Below, piece by piece: positions 43,656-53,188 of a stretch of 64,000 nucleotides of DNA (position 1 is its first letter; every line of letters starts with the position of its first letter). Both the position numbers and the translations under genes were made by a program. Source of the DNA: Halodesulfovibrio sp. (GTDB lineage: Bacteria > Desulfobacterota > Desulfovibrionia > Desulfovibrionales > Desulfovibrionaceae); contig NZ_JADMLB010000003.1 of NCBI RefSeq assembly GCF_015482765.1, forward strand, positions 1 through 64,000, given 5' to 3'. Below the pieces are notes generated by a model. It saw only the letters and a program-made list of their open reading frames with translations. It did not search any database and was not told where the DNA came from.

Positions 43656-44726
43656 ATGCACATTTTGTTGCTTGATCTCGGAAAGGAAATGCGCGGCGGA
43701 CAATGGCAGGTTTTTTACCTTGCCCGTGCACTGGCGCGCTCACAGGAGTTTACGGTTACACTGGCAGCACCTGCCAACACGCCTCTACTCTCACATGCTT
43801 CCGGCGAAGAGGGGATTACTCTTCTGCCTCTTTCCAGCACCTGCGACTGGGACGCTCGCAACATCTATAAACTTCGTCGTGCCGTAAAAAAATTTGATGC
43901 ACAGGTCATTCATACTAACTGTGCAAAGAGTGCCTCGCTTGGCGGTATTTTGAAAAAAATGTGTGGCAACGCATTCCGCCTTGTGCATACACGCCGCGTC
44001 TCCTATCCCCTCAAAAAGGGATGGAGTGCTAAAAAATACCTACTGGCAGACGCCGTTGTTGGAGTAAGTCAGGAAATATCTGACATCATGCTTGAATCAG
44101 CGCCGCTTCTTGACCCGAATAAAGTTTCCACCATCCATTCCGGTATTGATGCTTCTCGTTACCAAGCCAAAAAAAATCGAAACGATGACAGGTTCATTAT
44201 CGGCATGATCGGCGCTCTCACAGAGCAGAAAGGGCATGTCGTTCTTGTAAAAGCTCTTGGTGAACTTGCAAAGTACAACGATCTTCCAATATGGGAAGCC
44301 CGCCTTGTGGGTGATGGCCCTCTCTTCGGTGAAATTAAGGATCTTGCAGAAGAACTTGAAATCAGCAGCCATCTCGCCATGCTCGGTCGTCAGGATTCAC
44401 GTGAGCAGCTACCTTTTTTTGATTTGCTTGCAGTTCCATCCGTTAATGGCGAAGGCTCATCAGGAGTCATAAAAGAGGGCTGGGTTGGACAACTTCCCGT
44501 TGTCACATCTGACCTTCCTTCTAACCTTGAGCTTGTCGAAGATCAGAAAAACGGCCTAACCTTCCCCAACCACGACCATGAACAACTTGCAAAACTCCTT
44601 CATATGCTCATGCTTGATGAAGGCTTACGTACCCGTCTGGTAGAGGGTGGAAACAAGCGTGTTCAGAAGTTTACTGACATGAAAATGGCAACAGCCTACA
44701 TGGAGCTGTACAAAAAAAGCAGGTAA
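43656..44726 (+). CDS. GT4-family glycosyltransferase
   Basis: A 356-residue glycosyltransferase of GT-B fold. The N-terminal lobe starts ILLLDLGKEMRGGQWQ; GSFW-like donor-lobe features include VSTIHSGIDASRYQ, IIGMIGALTEQKGHVVLVKAL, AMLGRQDS and PSVNGEGSSGVIKEGW, where the Glu pair of the EX7E motif lies. Adds a sugar from an activated donor to lipid, polysaccharide or protein; acceptor unknown. Cytosolic face of the membrane. Followed 3 bases later by a small membrane protein gene. Confidence 0.88.
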   Translation: MHILLLDLGKEMRGGQWQVFYLARALARSQEFTVTLAAPANTPLLSHASGEEGITLLPLSSTCDWDARNIYKLRRAVKKFDAQVIHTNCAKSASLGGILKKMCGNAFRLVHTRRVSYPLKKGWSAKKYLLADAVVGVSQEISDIMLESAPLLDPNKVSTIHSGIDASRYQAKKNRNDDRFIIGMIGALTEQKGHVVLVKALGELAKYNDLPIWEARLVGDGPLFGEIKDLAEELEISSHLAMLGRQDSREQLPFFDLLAVPSVNGEGSSGVIKEGWVGQLPVVTSDLPSNLELVEDQKNGLTFPNHDHEQLAKLLHMLMLDEGLRTRLVEGGNKRVQKFTDMKMATAYMELYKKSR

Positions 44727-44729
44727 CCC

Positions 44730-45176
44730 TTGTCTATCACAAAAGTCCTCTTATACGTTTGCGGTCTTCTAATTCTGGCGCTTCCGTATCTTGCCTATAT
44801 ATTAGGCGGGAGCATTGGCAGCTACGCTGCTGTGCTGCTTTTTCTTCTGGCAATAATGTGGGGACTTTTTTCAATGCGTAAACCTGAACAACCCAAAGTG
44901 ACGCTCAGTAAACCCATTTCCGGTACTGAGTCACTTCCTGCACAATCGCAACAACTGGCAAACGACATCATGACCACTTATATCGGATCTATGTACGATA
45001 AGGCTCGATTCATGCCAAATTTTGATTCTGATGCAGAGATGGAAAGCATGCTTTCTCATGTTCGGTATGTTCTCACCCAACACGATCTGACAGTAAGTGA
45101 TAAGGCACTGTCAGAATTACGTGTCCGGTTTATGCAAGCAATTGAACAAGGATTAGCTGATAAAAAAAAGGCATAA
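44730..45176 (+). CDS. unknown small membrane protein behind the glycosyltransferase
   Basis: A 148-residue protein, not recognised. Two N-terminal membrane segments (about 5-21 and 27-47, VLLYVCGLLILALPYLAYIL and SYAAVLLFLLAIMWGLF) lead to a cytosolic, mostly helical domain. The start appears to be TTG with AGGTAA just upstream, which overlaps the end of the glycosyltransferase gene region; translational coupling is likely. It may help anchor or assist the glycosyltransferase, but that rests only on position. Confidence 0.65.
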   Translation: MSITKVLLYVCGLLILALPYLAYILGGSIGSYAAVLLFLLAIMWGLFSMRKPEQPKVTLSKPISGTESLPAQSQQLANDIMTTYIGSMYDKARFMPNFDSDAEMESMLSHVRYVLTQHDLTVSDKALSELRVRFMQAIEQGLADKKKA

Positions 45177-45236
45177 AAAAAACGCCGCATATTTTTTTAC
45201 AAATATACCGCGTACTTTTTCAGTAAGAAAAGGGCG

Positions 45237-45293
45237 CTCAGAGTAAGGCACATTCGTGCAGTCAGCAACTGTACGGATTTGCCTTACTCTGAG
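45237..45293. other. 14-bp stem with 29-base loop
   Basis: CTCAGAGTAAGGCA pairs perfectly with TGCCTTACTCTGAG. No T-run follows, so it may fold in RNA but is not a plain terminator. First of three hairpins in a row after the 44730 gene. Confidence 0.6.
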
Positions 45294-45296
45294 AAG

Positions 45297-45325
45297 AAGG
45301 GGGAGCCGGCCAGGTTCCCCCTTTT
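45297..45325 (+). terminator. hairpin, probable terminator of the 43656-45176 unit
   Basis: AAGGGGGA, 11-base loop, TCCCCCTT, followed by TT. Short T-run, so strength is uncertain. Confidence 0.6.
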
Positions 45326-45332
45326 CCATTCC

Positions 45333-45363
45333 GTCCCCCATTGCAAAGCAACACAAGGGGGAC
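45333..45363. other. third hairpin GTCCCCC/GGGGGAC
   Basis: Seven-bp G/C stem around a 17-base loop, directly after the terminator-like hairpin. No T-run. Confidence 0.5.
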
Positions 45364-45665
45364 AGGAACACTAAGGTATATGGTTTATGCCCTTAATGTT
45401 CCGGAAAAATTTTACCTTGTCCCTCTATTACTCCACAGTATCTTTCCAAACATCACCAGTGATAACACACTGATTTATAAGTATACTGCATCGAATCCGG
45501 ACATTGAACAAGGTGACTCGAAACATCGCCGCAAGGCATACCACTCACAAAGAGATGTGCCAAGAGTTAGTATAGGAGTATCGCTGATAAATGAATAAGC
45601 TGATACATACTGATAAGGCTAAAGCGTTATCGCTCAACTCTTCACGGGAAACGGTTGATTATAAT

Positions 45666-45696
45666 TTTTTGATGTAAACAGTGTTTACATCAAAAA
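45666..45696. promoter_or_regulatory. 31-base perfect palindrome
   Basis: TTTTTGATGTAAACA, central G, TGTTTACATCAAAAA. The runs are T on the left and A on the right, the opposite of an intrinsic terminator in either direction, so a protein-binding site is more likely. No gene starts close by: the nearest ends are 490 bases to the left and 127 to the right. Confidence 0.6.
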
Positions 45697-45822
45697 GCAA
45701 CGCTACGTTTCAACAACGCATGCTGGCAAAGTAAAATTTAGATGAGCAAGAAGGTACAAAAGATCTCTGGAAAGGGATTATCAAAAAACGCCCGCCACCT
45801 TAACGGCAACGGGCGCTTGTTC

Positions 45823-47079
45823 TTAATCTTCGTTGACGCGTTGAATCCGCGCTCCGACAGGGATAAGCTTTTCTTCAATATGCTCGTATCCTCTATCCAG
45901 ATGATAGATACGCTGCACATGTGTCTCTCCCTCTGCAGCCAGACCGGCAAGCACCAATGATGCACTTGCACGAAGGTCGGATGCCATAACAGGAGCACCA
46001 CGGAGAACTGAACCGCCTTTAATGCGTGCTGTACGTCCTACAGGGCGAATATCTGCCCCCATACGAGCTAACTCAGGCGCATGCATAAAACGGTTCTCAA
46101 AAATGGTTTCCTCAACCATAGATGTACCGTCCACATAGCACATCAGCGCCATAAACTGTGCCTGCATATCTGTCGGGAATCCCGGATACGGCTGTGTGGT
46201 AATCTCTACAGGAGATAGCGGCCCAACGTATTTTACACGGGTTCCGTTTTCTTCTTTTGTTACCTCAACACCCATTTCTTTAATCTTGCTAATAACTGCA
46301 TCCAAAGCGTCATTCGGGCAGTTTTCAAGCAACAGGTCACCTTTGGTAATTGCAGCCGCAATCATAAATGTTCCGGCTTCAATGCGGTCCGGCATCACAG
46401 CATACTCGCACCCCTTAAGACGCTCGACGCCTTGAATGCGAATAACACTGGAACCGTGACCTTCAATCTTTGCACCACATGTAATCAGGAAATTGGCAAG
46501 ATCCACAATTTCCGGTTCACGCGCCGCGTTTTCTAAAATGGTTTCACCTTCTGCAAGGGTAGCAGCCATAAGCAGGTTTTCTGTTCCGCCTACAGTTACT
46601 TTTTCAAAAACAATATGCGCACCCTGCAAGCGTCCTTCACATCTCCCCATGATGTAACCGGAATCCACTTCAAAAGTTGCGCCCATTTTTTCAAGTGCAG
46701 AGAGATGCAGGTCAACAGGTCGTGCACCAATTGCGCAACCACCCGGATATGCAACTTTAGCTTCGCCAAGGCGGGCAAGCAGAGGGCCGAGACATAACAC
46801 AGAAGCACGCATGGTTTTTACAAGATCATACGGTGCCTCCGGTTTAGGGTCACACCCTTCTGTTTCTACAACCCCGTCAGCAAACCGACCCGGACACCCA
46901 AGAATGTCCAGTAGACTGATAATTGTGCGGATATCCCGCAGATTAGGCACGTTGGTAAAACGAGCTGGCTCACCAAGAAGAATAGAGCCCATTAAAATCG
47001 GTAATGCAGCATTTTTTGCGCCGCTGACACGGATTGTTCCGTTTAACGGAACGCCACCTTGAATAACTAATTTTTCCAT
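45823..47079 (-). CDS. murA: UDP-N-acetylglucosamine 1-carboxyvinyltransferase
   Basis: A 418-residue MurA, first committed enzyme of peptidoglycan synthesis. Lys22 and the catalytic Cys115 ([13 protein letters not shown]) are in place, the latter being the fosfomycin target, so this MurA has the sensitive type of active site. [22 protein letters not shown] is the family start. ATG 47079 with AGGGAGA upstream is used; a frame from 47136 adds 19 unrelated residues. Cytosolic; stands alone. Confidence 0.97.
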   Translation of the reverse strand: MEKLVIQGGVPLNGTIRVSGAKNAALPILMGSILLGEPARFTNVPNLRDIRTIISLLDILGCPGRFADGVVETEGCDPKPEAPYDLVKTMRASVLCLGPLLARLGEAKVAYPGGCAIGARPVDLHLSALEKMGATFEVDSGYIMGRCEGRLQGAHIVFEKVTVGGTENLLMAATLAEGETILENAAREPEIVDLANFLITCGAKIEGHGSSVIRIQGVERLKGCEYAVMPDRIEAGTFMIAAAITKGDLLLENCPNDALDAVISKIKEMGVEVTKEENGTRVKYVGPLSPVEITTQPYPGFPTDMQAQFMALMCYVDGTSMVEETIFENRFMHAPELARMGADIRPVGRTARIKGGSVLRGAPVMASDLRASASLVLAGLAAEGETHVQRIYHLDRGYEHIEEKLIPVGARIQRVNED

Positions 47080-47619
47080 ATGTCTCCCTTGAATGGGTCT
47101 TGAATATCGTAGAATAGTCTGTTCAAATTCGATCAAGTGTCACAATACAGTCAGTGTACGGCACTTAGAGGCAACGAGAAATGAGAAGCAACAATAGGCT
47201 GCTACGCTTCATTATTAATACTGAACAAGGCGTAACAACACCTCGCAGCAGCAATTGAGACAATGCAGAGTAAGAAGTGTCATAAAAAAGTACCGGCAAC
47301 AGGCGATGTATGCCTCTCACCATGTATTTTCATAACAACGTTGAATATTAGTCAAAAGGTGCAGAGAGTTGCACTGTAAATTATCATTATATATTCAACA
47401 AGCTACGCAGTTGTCAGCAATTCAATGCAATATGCCGGTTGACCGGTTCTGTGCTCAAGATTAGAATTACGAACGACACTCTAGGTTATACAGCGAATAT
47501 CAGTCCCTCTCATGTAAAGTCGTATAAGCCGAGTTACCCTAGGAAGCAATAAATTTAAAAAAAATGAAATTTATGCTTGACCGGAAAGCTCGAAGTCTAT
47601 AGTACACATTCCTGCTTGT
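47080..47619. other. gene-free region between murA and tRNA-His
   Basis: About 540 AT-rich bases without a supported gene on either strand. It contains the murA promoter region and, at its right end, the tRNA-His promoter. No repeat or RNA family was recognised. Confidence 0.45.
47577..47603 (+). promoter_or_regulatory. probable sigma-70 promoter of tRNA-His
   Basis: TTGACC (47577-47582), 15-base spacer, TATAGT (47598-47603), 16 bases before the tRNA. The spacer is short by one or two. Confidence 0.5.
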
Positions 47620-47696
47620 GGCGGATGTAGCTCAGTTGGTAGAGCACACGGTTGTGGCCCGTGTTGTCGAGAGTTCAATCCTCTTCATTCGCCCCA
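47620..47696 (+). tRNA. tRNA-His (GTG anticodon)
   Basis: 77 bases including the extra 5' G (G-1) that marks tRNA-His, acceptor GCGGATG paired with CATTCGC, discriminator C and encoded CCA. D loop GCTCAGTTGGTAGAGC; anticodon GTG in GTTGTGGCC; T arm GAGAGTTCAATCCTC. Confidence 0.95.
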
Positions 47697-47709
47697 TCCA
47701 AGTAAGAAC

Positions 47710-47737
47710 GCCCCGTACTTTGTACGGGGCTTTTTTT
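47710..47737 (+). terminator. terminator of tRNA-His
   Basis: GCCCCGTAC, TTT, GTACGGGGC, then seven T. Confidence 0.93.
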
Positions 47738-47763
47738 GTACGCTCTTCCCAACCGGCACAAAA

Positions 47764-50535
47764 TTACAAAACAAGAAGCTGCTTAATTGAAGTGCAGGCT
47801 ACCCGCACAGCTTTTTCTAACGAATTAATTAGTTCAACATCCACACTGTGCGCCTTCGAATCTCTCTCCAGCTGCTCAGCACAGGAAAAGATATCTTTGG
47901 CGGAAATATTACCACTAGCTCCTGCAAGAGTATGTGCTTTTGCCGCAAGTTCATCCCAGTTTTGCACTTCAAAAAGCTCCCGTATCTCCTCTGCTACATC
48001 AGAATACGTTTCATAAAATGTCTTTACTACCAGCAGGTAAATACGGCTCTTCCCGCTCAATCGTTCTATCCCTTCTGATATTGCTAATCCGGGAAGTTCA
48101 AAAGGTAACGGATCTATGCCTTTGTTAGAACGCATCAATCTTTCCTGTCCGTTTGCACTCAACGTATTTCCCTCTTTAGTGTTCTCATCCGCTACATTCT
48201 TAACAGGATAAAATTTTTGCAAAATGGCTACCAGTTCATCCAGCTCAACAGGTTTGGTCAAATACCCGTCCATTCCAGCTTCCAACGCTTTATCCCTATC
48301 CTCTTGCAAGGTATGAGCTGTCATAGCAATAACCGGAAGTGATTTTAATTCAAGCTCTTCGCGCAATCGAACGGTTGTCGCAAACCCGTCCATTCCCGGA
48401 AGTTGAATATCCATCAAAACAAGATCGTATGTATGGATGGAAAGAAGCTCAATTGCAGCATTCCCGTCCTTTGCAATGGTGACGCCTACACCGAGGTACT
48501 CTAAAATTTCACGCATTACTTGCTGGTTAATAGGGTTATCCTCCACCACGAGGACATCTAATCCCTTTAAGCATCCAGCTTCTAATGCTAACTCAGAATC
48601 TACATGCCTTGAAGGATCAACCGCTCGCAGAATGTGAACCTTCAACTGTGCGAGTGTAACCGGACGTCGCAAGAATCCAGAAACGGTAAAGAAGCACTCT
48701 CGCTCCGGCAGTGTTTCGTCTCCCAACCGCGCAGCCAGAAGGACTTTCAACTCTGGATGATCACAAAGATAGTTTACCAGAGTACCATTCATATCAAGAA
48801 GTTCTTTACTCCCTAATACTACAGCATCAAAATCACTTTTACCGTTTTGCTGCTCTAACTGAAGCAACATTTGTCGCTCTGTTCCCAAAACCACGGCAAG
48901 CATATCTAATTCAGCGAAAAGATTCCTCCACATTGCGCGTGCCGCAATGGATGGCTCCAACACTAATACACGCCAACCGGAGTAAACAGGAACAGTCTGA
49001 CGCTCTTTCTCTTCAGCCACAGCAAACGGCAAGACGGCAGTAAAAGTACTTCCCTTGCCCACTGTGCTATCCACAGAAATAGAACCTTTCATCAAATCCA
49101 CAAGCTCAGCAACAATAGAAAGCCCCAACCCAGTCCCACCATAATGTCTGGAGGTGGAGCCATCCGCCTGTACAAAAGTATCAAAGAGCGTTTTTTGCGC
49201 TTCTTTTGATATTCCGATTCCTTTATCCGTAACAGCAAAAATAAGCTGAACAACCTCGTCATGCTCTCTTGCATGAGGAATCTGAATAGGCTTTGCCGCC
49301 GTAGATTCGACTCCCACATGAAGCTCTATGCCGCCACGCTCTGCAAACTTGAAAGCATTCCCAACTAAATTCAAAAGAATCTGTTTAAGACGGAAAGAAT
49401 CCCCCCTCATAACCGACGGAACCCCTTCATCGACAACAATGACTAAGTCCATTTCCTTCACAGCGACTTTTTCTGTAAAGATGATAGCTAACTCATCAAG
49501 CACGTCACGCAAGATAAAATTGGTCTCTTCAATTTCAAGTTTTTTTGCTTCAAGCTTAGAAAGATCAAGAACACCATTTATCAAATGCAGCAAACTTTGA
49601 GATGAAGCTGCAATGATCTCGGCATACTCGCGCTGTTTTGTGGTTAAGCCGGTTGTTTGCAACATGTTGGTCATACCGAGTATGGCATTCATCGGAGTCC
49701 GTAACTCATGGCTTACGCTGGCTATAAATTCACTCTTAGCGCTGTTGGCTTTTTCCGCAGCTTTTGTTGCCTGTTCAAGCTCCAATGTCCGCTCAAGTAC
49801 TTCCATCTCCAGATTACGGCTCTCTGAATGCAAAAACATATCGTGAGCTTCAATATGATCCAGCATACTATTGAAGGAATCAGTTAGCTCCGCAAGCTCT
49901 CCAGAGCCGGTACGTTTCGCCCGTAAAGCATACGTCTGTTCCTCACGAACCCTTCGTGCGGTCTCAGAAAGCTCCCTCAATGGCAACAGCAGTGTCCGTA
50001 CAATCAATAAAATAACCATGAGGACCACAATTGAACTGGCCACGATATTGGCAAAAACTGAAGGAAGGAACAGACTAAGAAAATGGTGATGAGCAGGATC
50101 AAATGTGACAATTGCTACCAGCTTACCGACAAGGATACTGTCTTTTATTATCGGAAATTCAATTCGGTATTCAGATGAAGAAAGAAGAGGAACCTGCGTA
50201 GCTTCATGTCCGTTATAAGCTCCGCAAAGTAATTCACCTTCCTTATTGTATACAAAAAGCCCTGTAGTACTTTTGTAAGACAAGTCATCATGAATGAAGA
50301 TCTTTATCTGACTAAGGTGGTCTTCCTGAACAGGAGTAGCAAGATGGGTAGCAAGAACTTGAGCATGTTCCGTATGGTTATCTATAAAATTATCTATACG
50401 CTGATCAATGGCATACAAGTAATAGCCAATATTGAAGAGAATCAAAAATATTGCGGTTAACAAAATGCTGACTGCAATAAAATTTTTTGTGTAGCTATCA
50501 GGAAAAAGCTGCAATTTTACTATCCGCTTCAACAT
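47764..50535 (-). CDS. hybrid histidine kinase with two receivers and Hpt
   Basis: A membrane sensor kinase of about 923 residues from ATG 50535 (AGGCGG upstream); a GTG at 50610 would add 25. Order: membrane segment (about 12-36), periplasmic domain (to about 165), second membrane segment, HAMP, HisKA with the phospho-His in SVSHELRTPM, HATPase with GGTGLGLSIV, a first receiver-like domain whose acceptor position reads DAVVLGS without the usual Asp, a second, complete receiver (DDIQLPG-type LVLMDIQLPGMDGF, with VVEDNPINQQVM), and a C-terminal Hpt with AAKAHTLAGASGN. It resembles BarA/TorS-type phosphorelays. The output regulator is not adjacent. Monocistronic, beside murJ. Confidence 0.92.
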   Translation of the reverse strand: MLKRIVKLQLFPDSYTKNFIAVSILLTAIFLILFNIGYYLYAIDQRIDNFIDNHTEHAQVLATHLATPVQEDHLSQIKIFIHDDLSYKSTTGLFVYNKEGELLCGAYNGHEATQVPLLSSSEYRIEFPIIKDSILVGKLVAIVTFDPAHHHFLSLFLPSVFANIVASSIVVLMVILLIVRTLLLPLRELSETARRVREEQTYALRAKRTGSGELAELTDSFNSMLDHIEAHDMFLHSESRNLEMEVLERTLELEQATKAAEKANSAKSEFIASVSHELRTPMNAILGMTNMLQTTGLTTKQREYAEIIAASSQSLLHLINGVLDLSKLEAKKLEIEETNFILRDVLDELAIIFTEKVAVKEMDLVIVVDEGVPSVMRGDSFRLKQILLNLVGNAFKFAERGGIELHVGVESTAAKPIQIPHAREHDEVVQLIFAVTDKGIGISKEAQKTLFDTFVQADGSTSRHYGGTGLGLSIVAELVDLMKGSISVDSTVGKGSTFTAVLPFAVAEEKERQTVPVYSGWRVLVLEPSIAARAMWRNLFAELDMLAVVLGTERQMLLQLEQQNGKSDFDAVVLGSKELLDMNGTLVNYLCDHPELKVLLAARLGDETLPERECFFTVSGFLRRPVTLAQLKVHILRAVDPSRHVDSELALEAGCLKGLDVLVVEDNPINQQVMREILEYLGVGVTIAKDGNAAIELLSIHTYDLVLMDIQLPGMDGFATTVRLREELELKSLPVIAMTAHTLQEDRDKALEAGMDGYLTKPVELDELVAILQKFYPVKNVADENTKEGNTLSANGQERLMRSNKGIDPLPFELPGLAISEGIERLSGKSRIYLLVVKTFYETYSDVAEEIRELFEVQNWDELAAKAHTLAGASGNISAKDIFSCAEQLERDSKAHSVDVELINSLEKAVRVACTSIKQLLVL

Positions 50536-50645
50536 TGCAATACCGCCTAGTAAAAATACATCAAAACGTACAGAAGATGGGAGCTTGCGCTCTTTTTCCA
50601 AATAACGCACCCTTACTTTCTAAGCAATCAATAAATAAATTATTC

Positions 50646-52181
50646 CTAGTGGTTGCACCTTGAACCACAAGCAAGCTTCAAAAGAAGACGTGCATCAGGG
50701 CTGCCGCAGACATAAAGTCCTCCCACATACCCCATTGCCAGCACAGGAATAAAAAGAATGCTGATAAGGCCATATGGCAATAGCCACCAACATATTACTC
50801 CAACAATGATACTCAGTAGTGCATATACACCATTCCAGCTGTTCAACGGTATAAAGCAGAGCGCATCCTTATGCATCAAGTAGTAAAGTATCATAAAATT
50901 CACCCAGCCGCCTACTGAGACCGCAAGAGCAAGGCCTGCCCCAGACCATAACTGCATAAATAAGCCCCCCAGCACTGCGGTAACAACTAAGTTTCCACCT
51001 CCGGCAAGTAAGGGGACACGGCTCTTTTGTCTGGCATAAAAACCGCTCAGCAGTGGACGCGTGCAAGCAAAAGCCGGCAGCCCTATAGAAAACGCCTGAA
51101 GCATTGCTGAAGCAGAAGCAGCATCTGAAGCAGTAAACGCTCCCCTCTCGAAGAAAATCTGTAACACTGGGTACGCCAAAGCAAACAATCCCGCTGCAGC
51201 AGGGAGAGATAAAAAGGCAGTAAACTGCACGGCAGAAGAAAGCACTTCGCCATATTTTTGTTTATCGTTAGATGCGGCGAGCGAAGACAATGCCGGAAGT
51301 ACAGCTATGCCGATGGCAACGCCAATAAGCCCCAAAGGAAATTGTACAAGTCTATCCGCAAAATAAAGTTTAGCAATGGTACCATTCGGTAAAAAAGACG
51401 CGAGCATGGTCACAAGAAGTACGCTCAGTTGAAAAACAGCACCACTCAACACCGTCGGTACAATCTTCTTCCCAAGCTTAGCAGCGCTGGGGTTAAAAAG
51501 TCCCCACACTCCCTTCCACAACGACTCCCCCCTTAAAGCAACAAGTTGCATGGCAACCTGAAGCCCACCACCGACAACTAAAGCGACGCAAAGCGTCTCA
51601 GCCACAGGAAACGCAAAAAGCCACGCAATCCCGGCGCTACAAACAAGAGTGCAGTTCAACACAAGTGGGGCTAACGCTGGAGCAACAAAACGCTGACGGC
51701 TATGGAGCACCCCAGAGAACAGGGCAAGGCACCCTACACAAAATAGGTACGGCAACGTCACTCTCAGCAAAGCCTCAGCATGAACAAAAACATCAGGAGA
51801 AAGAGTAAGTCCGGGAGCAAGCACTCCGGTCAGGAAACGGCTTCCCAATTCTGCCAACATCAGCAGAAACAGGCTTATGCCGACAGTCCAAAGAAAACAT
51901 GTCCGGAAAAATGAAGCAGCGCTGCTATCCCCTTCTGTTTCACGCAATGACGTAATATGAGCTGTTACGGCTGAGGAAAGAGAGCCGTCCGCAAAAAGTT
52001 TCCGAAGAAGGTTTGGTATACGAAAAGCAACAATAAGAGCATCTGCAACCGGCCCTGCCCCAAGAAGAGAAGCAATAATTACATCACGCAGCAGTCCGAC
52101 AATACGTGATATAAAATTACCAACAGACACAACCGCCGCTGATGAAAAAACTGATGAAAAAGAAGTAGATTGAGATTTCAT
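50646..52181 (-). CDS. murJ: lipid II flippase MurJ
   Basis: A 511-residue MviN/MurJ protein with about 14 membrane segments. SVGNFISRIVGLLRDVIIASLLGAGPVADALIVAFRIPNLLRKLFADGSLSSAV is the family start region; RIPNLLRKLFADGS and FADRLVQFPLGLIGVAIG are diagnostic. It turns lipid II to the outer face of the membrane for peptidoglycan synthesis. Inner membrane. Adjacent to the hybrid kinase gene on the same strand; no sign of common regulation. Confidence 0.95.
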   Translation of the reverse strand: MKSQSTSFSSVFSSAAVVSVGNFISRIVGLLRDVIIASLLGAGPVADALIVAFRIPNLLRKLFADGSLSSAVTAHITSLRETEGDSSAASFFRTCFLWTVGISLFLLMLAELGSRFLTGVLAPGLTLSPDVFVHAEALLRVTLPYLFCVGCLALFSGVLHSRQRFVAPALAPLVLNCTLVCSAGIAWLFAFPVAETLCVALVVGGGLQVAMQLVALRGESLWKGVWGLFNPSAAKLGKKIVPTVLSGAVFQLSVLLVTMLASFLPNGTIAKLYFADRLVQFPLGLIGVAIGIAVLPALSSLAASNDKQKYGEVLSSAVQFTAFLSLPAAAGLFALAYPVLQIFFERGAFTASDAASASAMLQAFSIGLPAFACTRPLLSGFYARQKSRVPLLAGGGNLVVTAVLGGLFMQLWSGAGLALAVSVGGWVNFMILYYLMHKDALCFIPLNSWNGVYALLSIIVGVICWWLLPYGLISILFIPVLAMGYVGGLYVCGSPDARLLLKLACGSRCNH

Positions 52182-52315
52182 ATAACCCTATGTCGTTACG
52201 AACAAACTAAACAAGATGATATTGTATGGCTGAAGCAGAGGTTCAAATTGTGCGTTCAACATGAATCCTGTAACGTGCAGCTATTACTTTTTTTGATTAA
52301 CACTAACGGAACCCT

Positions 52316-53188
52316 ATGCCTACTCACCCCAGCTACCTACACTTACGCTATTTATCACCATTACTCATTCCTTTTTCCCTGTTTTTTGTCGGAGGAATAG
52401 TGCTAGCTATCCTTCAATCTCTGGGAATCGGGCTTCCCTTCCCCTATGAAGGAGGCTTGCTCGACAGTTATGAAGCATTGCTGACTCCATATATGCTGCG
52501 TTCTTTTCTTCTGTCTATAAAAGTAGGAGCCATTGCAGCACTCTTTTCTGTCGTCATTGGAACTGTACTGGCTGTAGGGCTTTGGAGAATGCCTTCATTC
52601 CTGCAACAGGCAGGTGTTATATATAAAATCCCTCTTATCCTTCCACACTTGGCTGTCGGATTCATCGTTTTCTTTTTCTGGGCAAAATCAGGATTGGTAT
52701 CCTCAGCAATGTTCCACGCAGGAATAACAACCACCCCACAAGACTTTCCATCCATACTTTTTGGCGGAGACGGCTGGGGAATGATCATCGCGTATGTATA
52801 TAAACAAATTCCTTTTGCCCTGCTTATGATCTACGCATCTCTTAAACGACTGGACATGCGCTTACTGGAAACAGCATATATGCTAGGTGCCGGAAAATTC
52901 AGAGCATTTAAAACAGTGACATACCCACATATAAGCGGATCTATTCACTCCACATTTTGCATTCTTTTTCTTGTCGGATTCGGAGCATTTGAAATCCCTT
53001 TTCTTCTCGGCGGCTCACAGCCTGCAATGCTCAGTATTGAAGCCTATAATCTATACTTCAGAAAAGAACTTTACCATCGCCCGCAAGCAATGGCGATCCT
53101 CATCACAATCTTCATCTTTTCCATTGCATTTCTCACTGTCTACCTTCGCTCAATAACCGGAACACGTCAGGAGAGAGCCAATGGGTAA
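52316..53188 (+). CDS. ABC transporter permease (first of a pair)
   Basis: A 290-residue permease with six membrane segments and the binding-protein-dependent signature loop (EAA-like) in the region ETAYMLGAGKFRAFKTVTYPHI, where the conserved EAA...G...F pattern lies. Related to the PotB/CysT/thiamine-type permeases; the substrate is not evident. It overlaps the next permease gene by 8 bases. Neither the ATPase nor a solute-binding protein is encoded in the neighbourhood. Confidence 0.88.
   Translation: MPTHPSYLHLRYLSPLLIPFSLFFVGGIVLAILQSLGIGLPFPYEGGLLDSYEALLTPYMLRSFLLSIKVGAIAALFSVVIGTVLAVGLWRMPSFLQQAGVIYKIPLILPHLAVGFIVFFFWAKSGLVSSAMFHAGITTTPQDFPSILFGGDGWGMIIAYVYKQIPFALLMIYASLKRLDMRLLETAYMLGAGKFRAFKTVTYPHISGSIHSTFCILFLVGFGAFEIPFLLGGSQPAMLSIEAYNLYFRKELYHRPQAMAILITIFIFSIAFLTVYLRSITGTRQERANG

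Larger units (their letters stand above)
45177..45822. other. gene-free region with three hairpins and one long palindrome
   Basis: About 645 bases between convergent genes. Holds a 14-bp stem (45237-45293), two G/C-rich hairpins (45297-45325 and 45333-45363) and a 31-base palindrome (45666-45696). An 85-codon frame at 45341-45598 lacks a ribosome site and has no recognisable domain. Confidence 0.5.

Noticed and set aside
45341-45598. 85-codon plus-strand frame in the gene-free stretch
   Set aside because: No ribosome site, overlaps the hairpin series, no domain.
45666-45696. Palindrome as an intrinsic terminator
   Set aside because: The T-run precedes and the A-run follows the stem on both strands, so no U-run would trail the hairpin.
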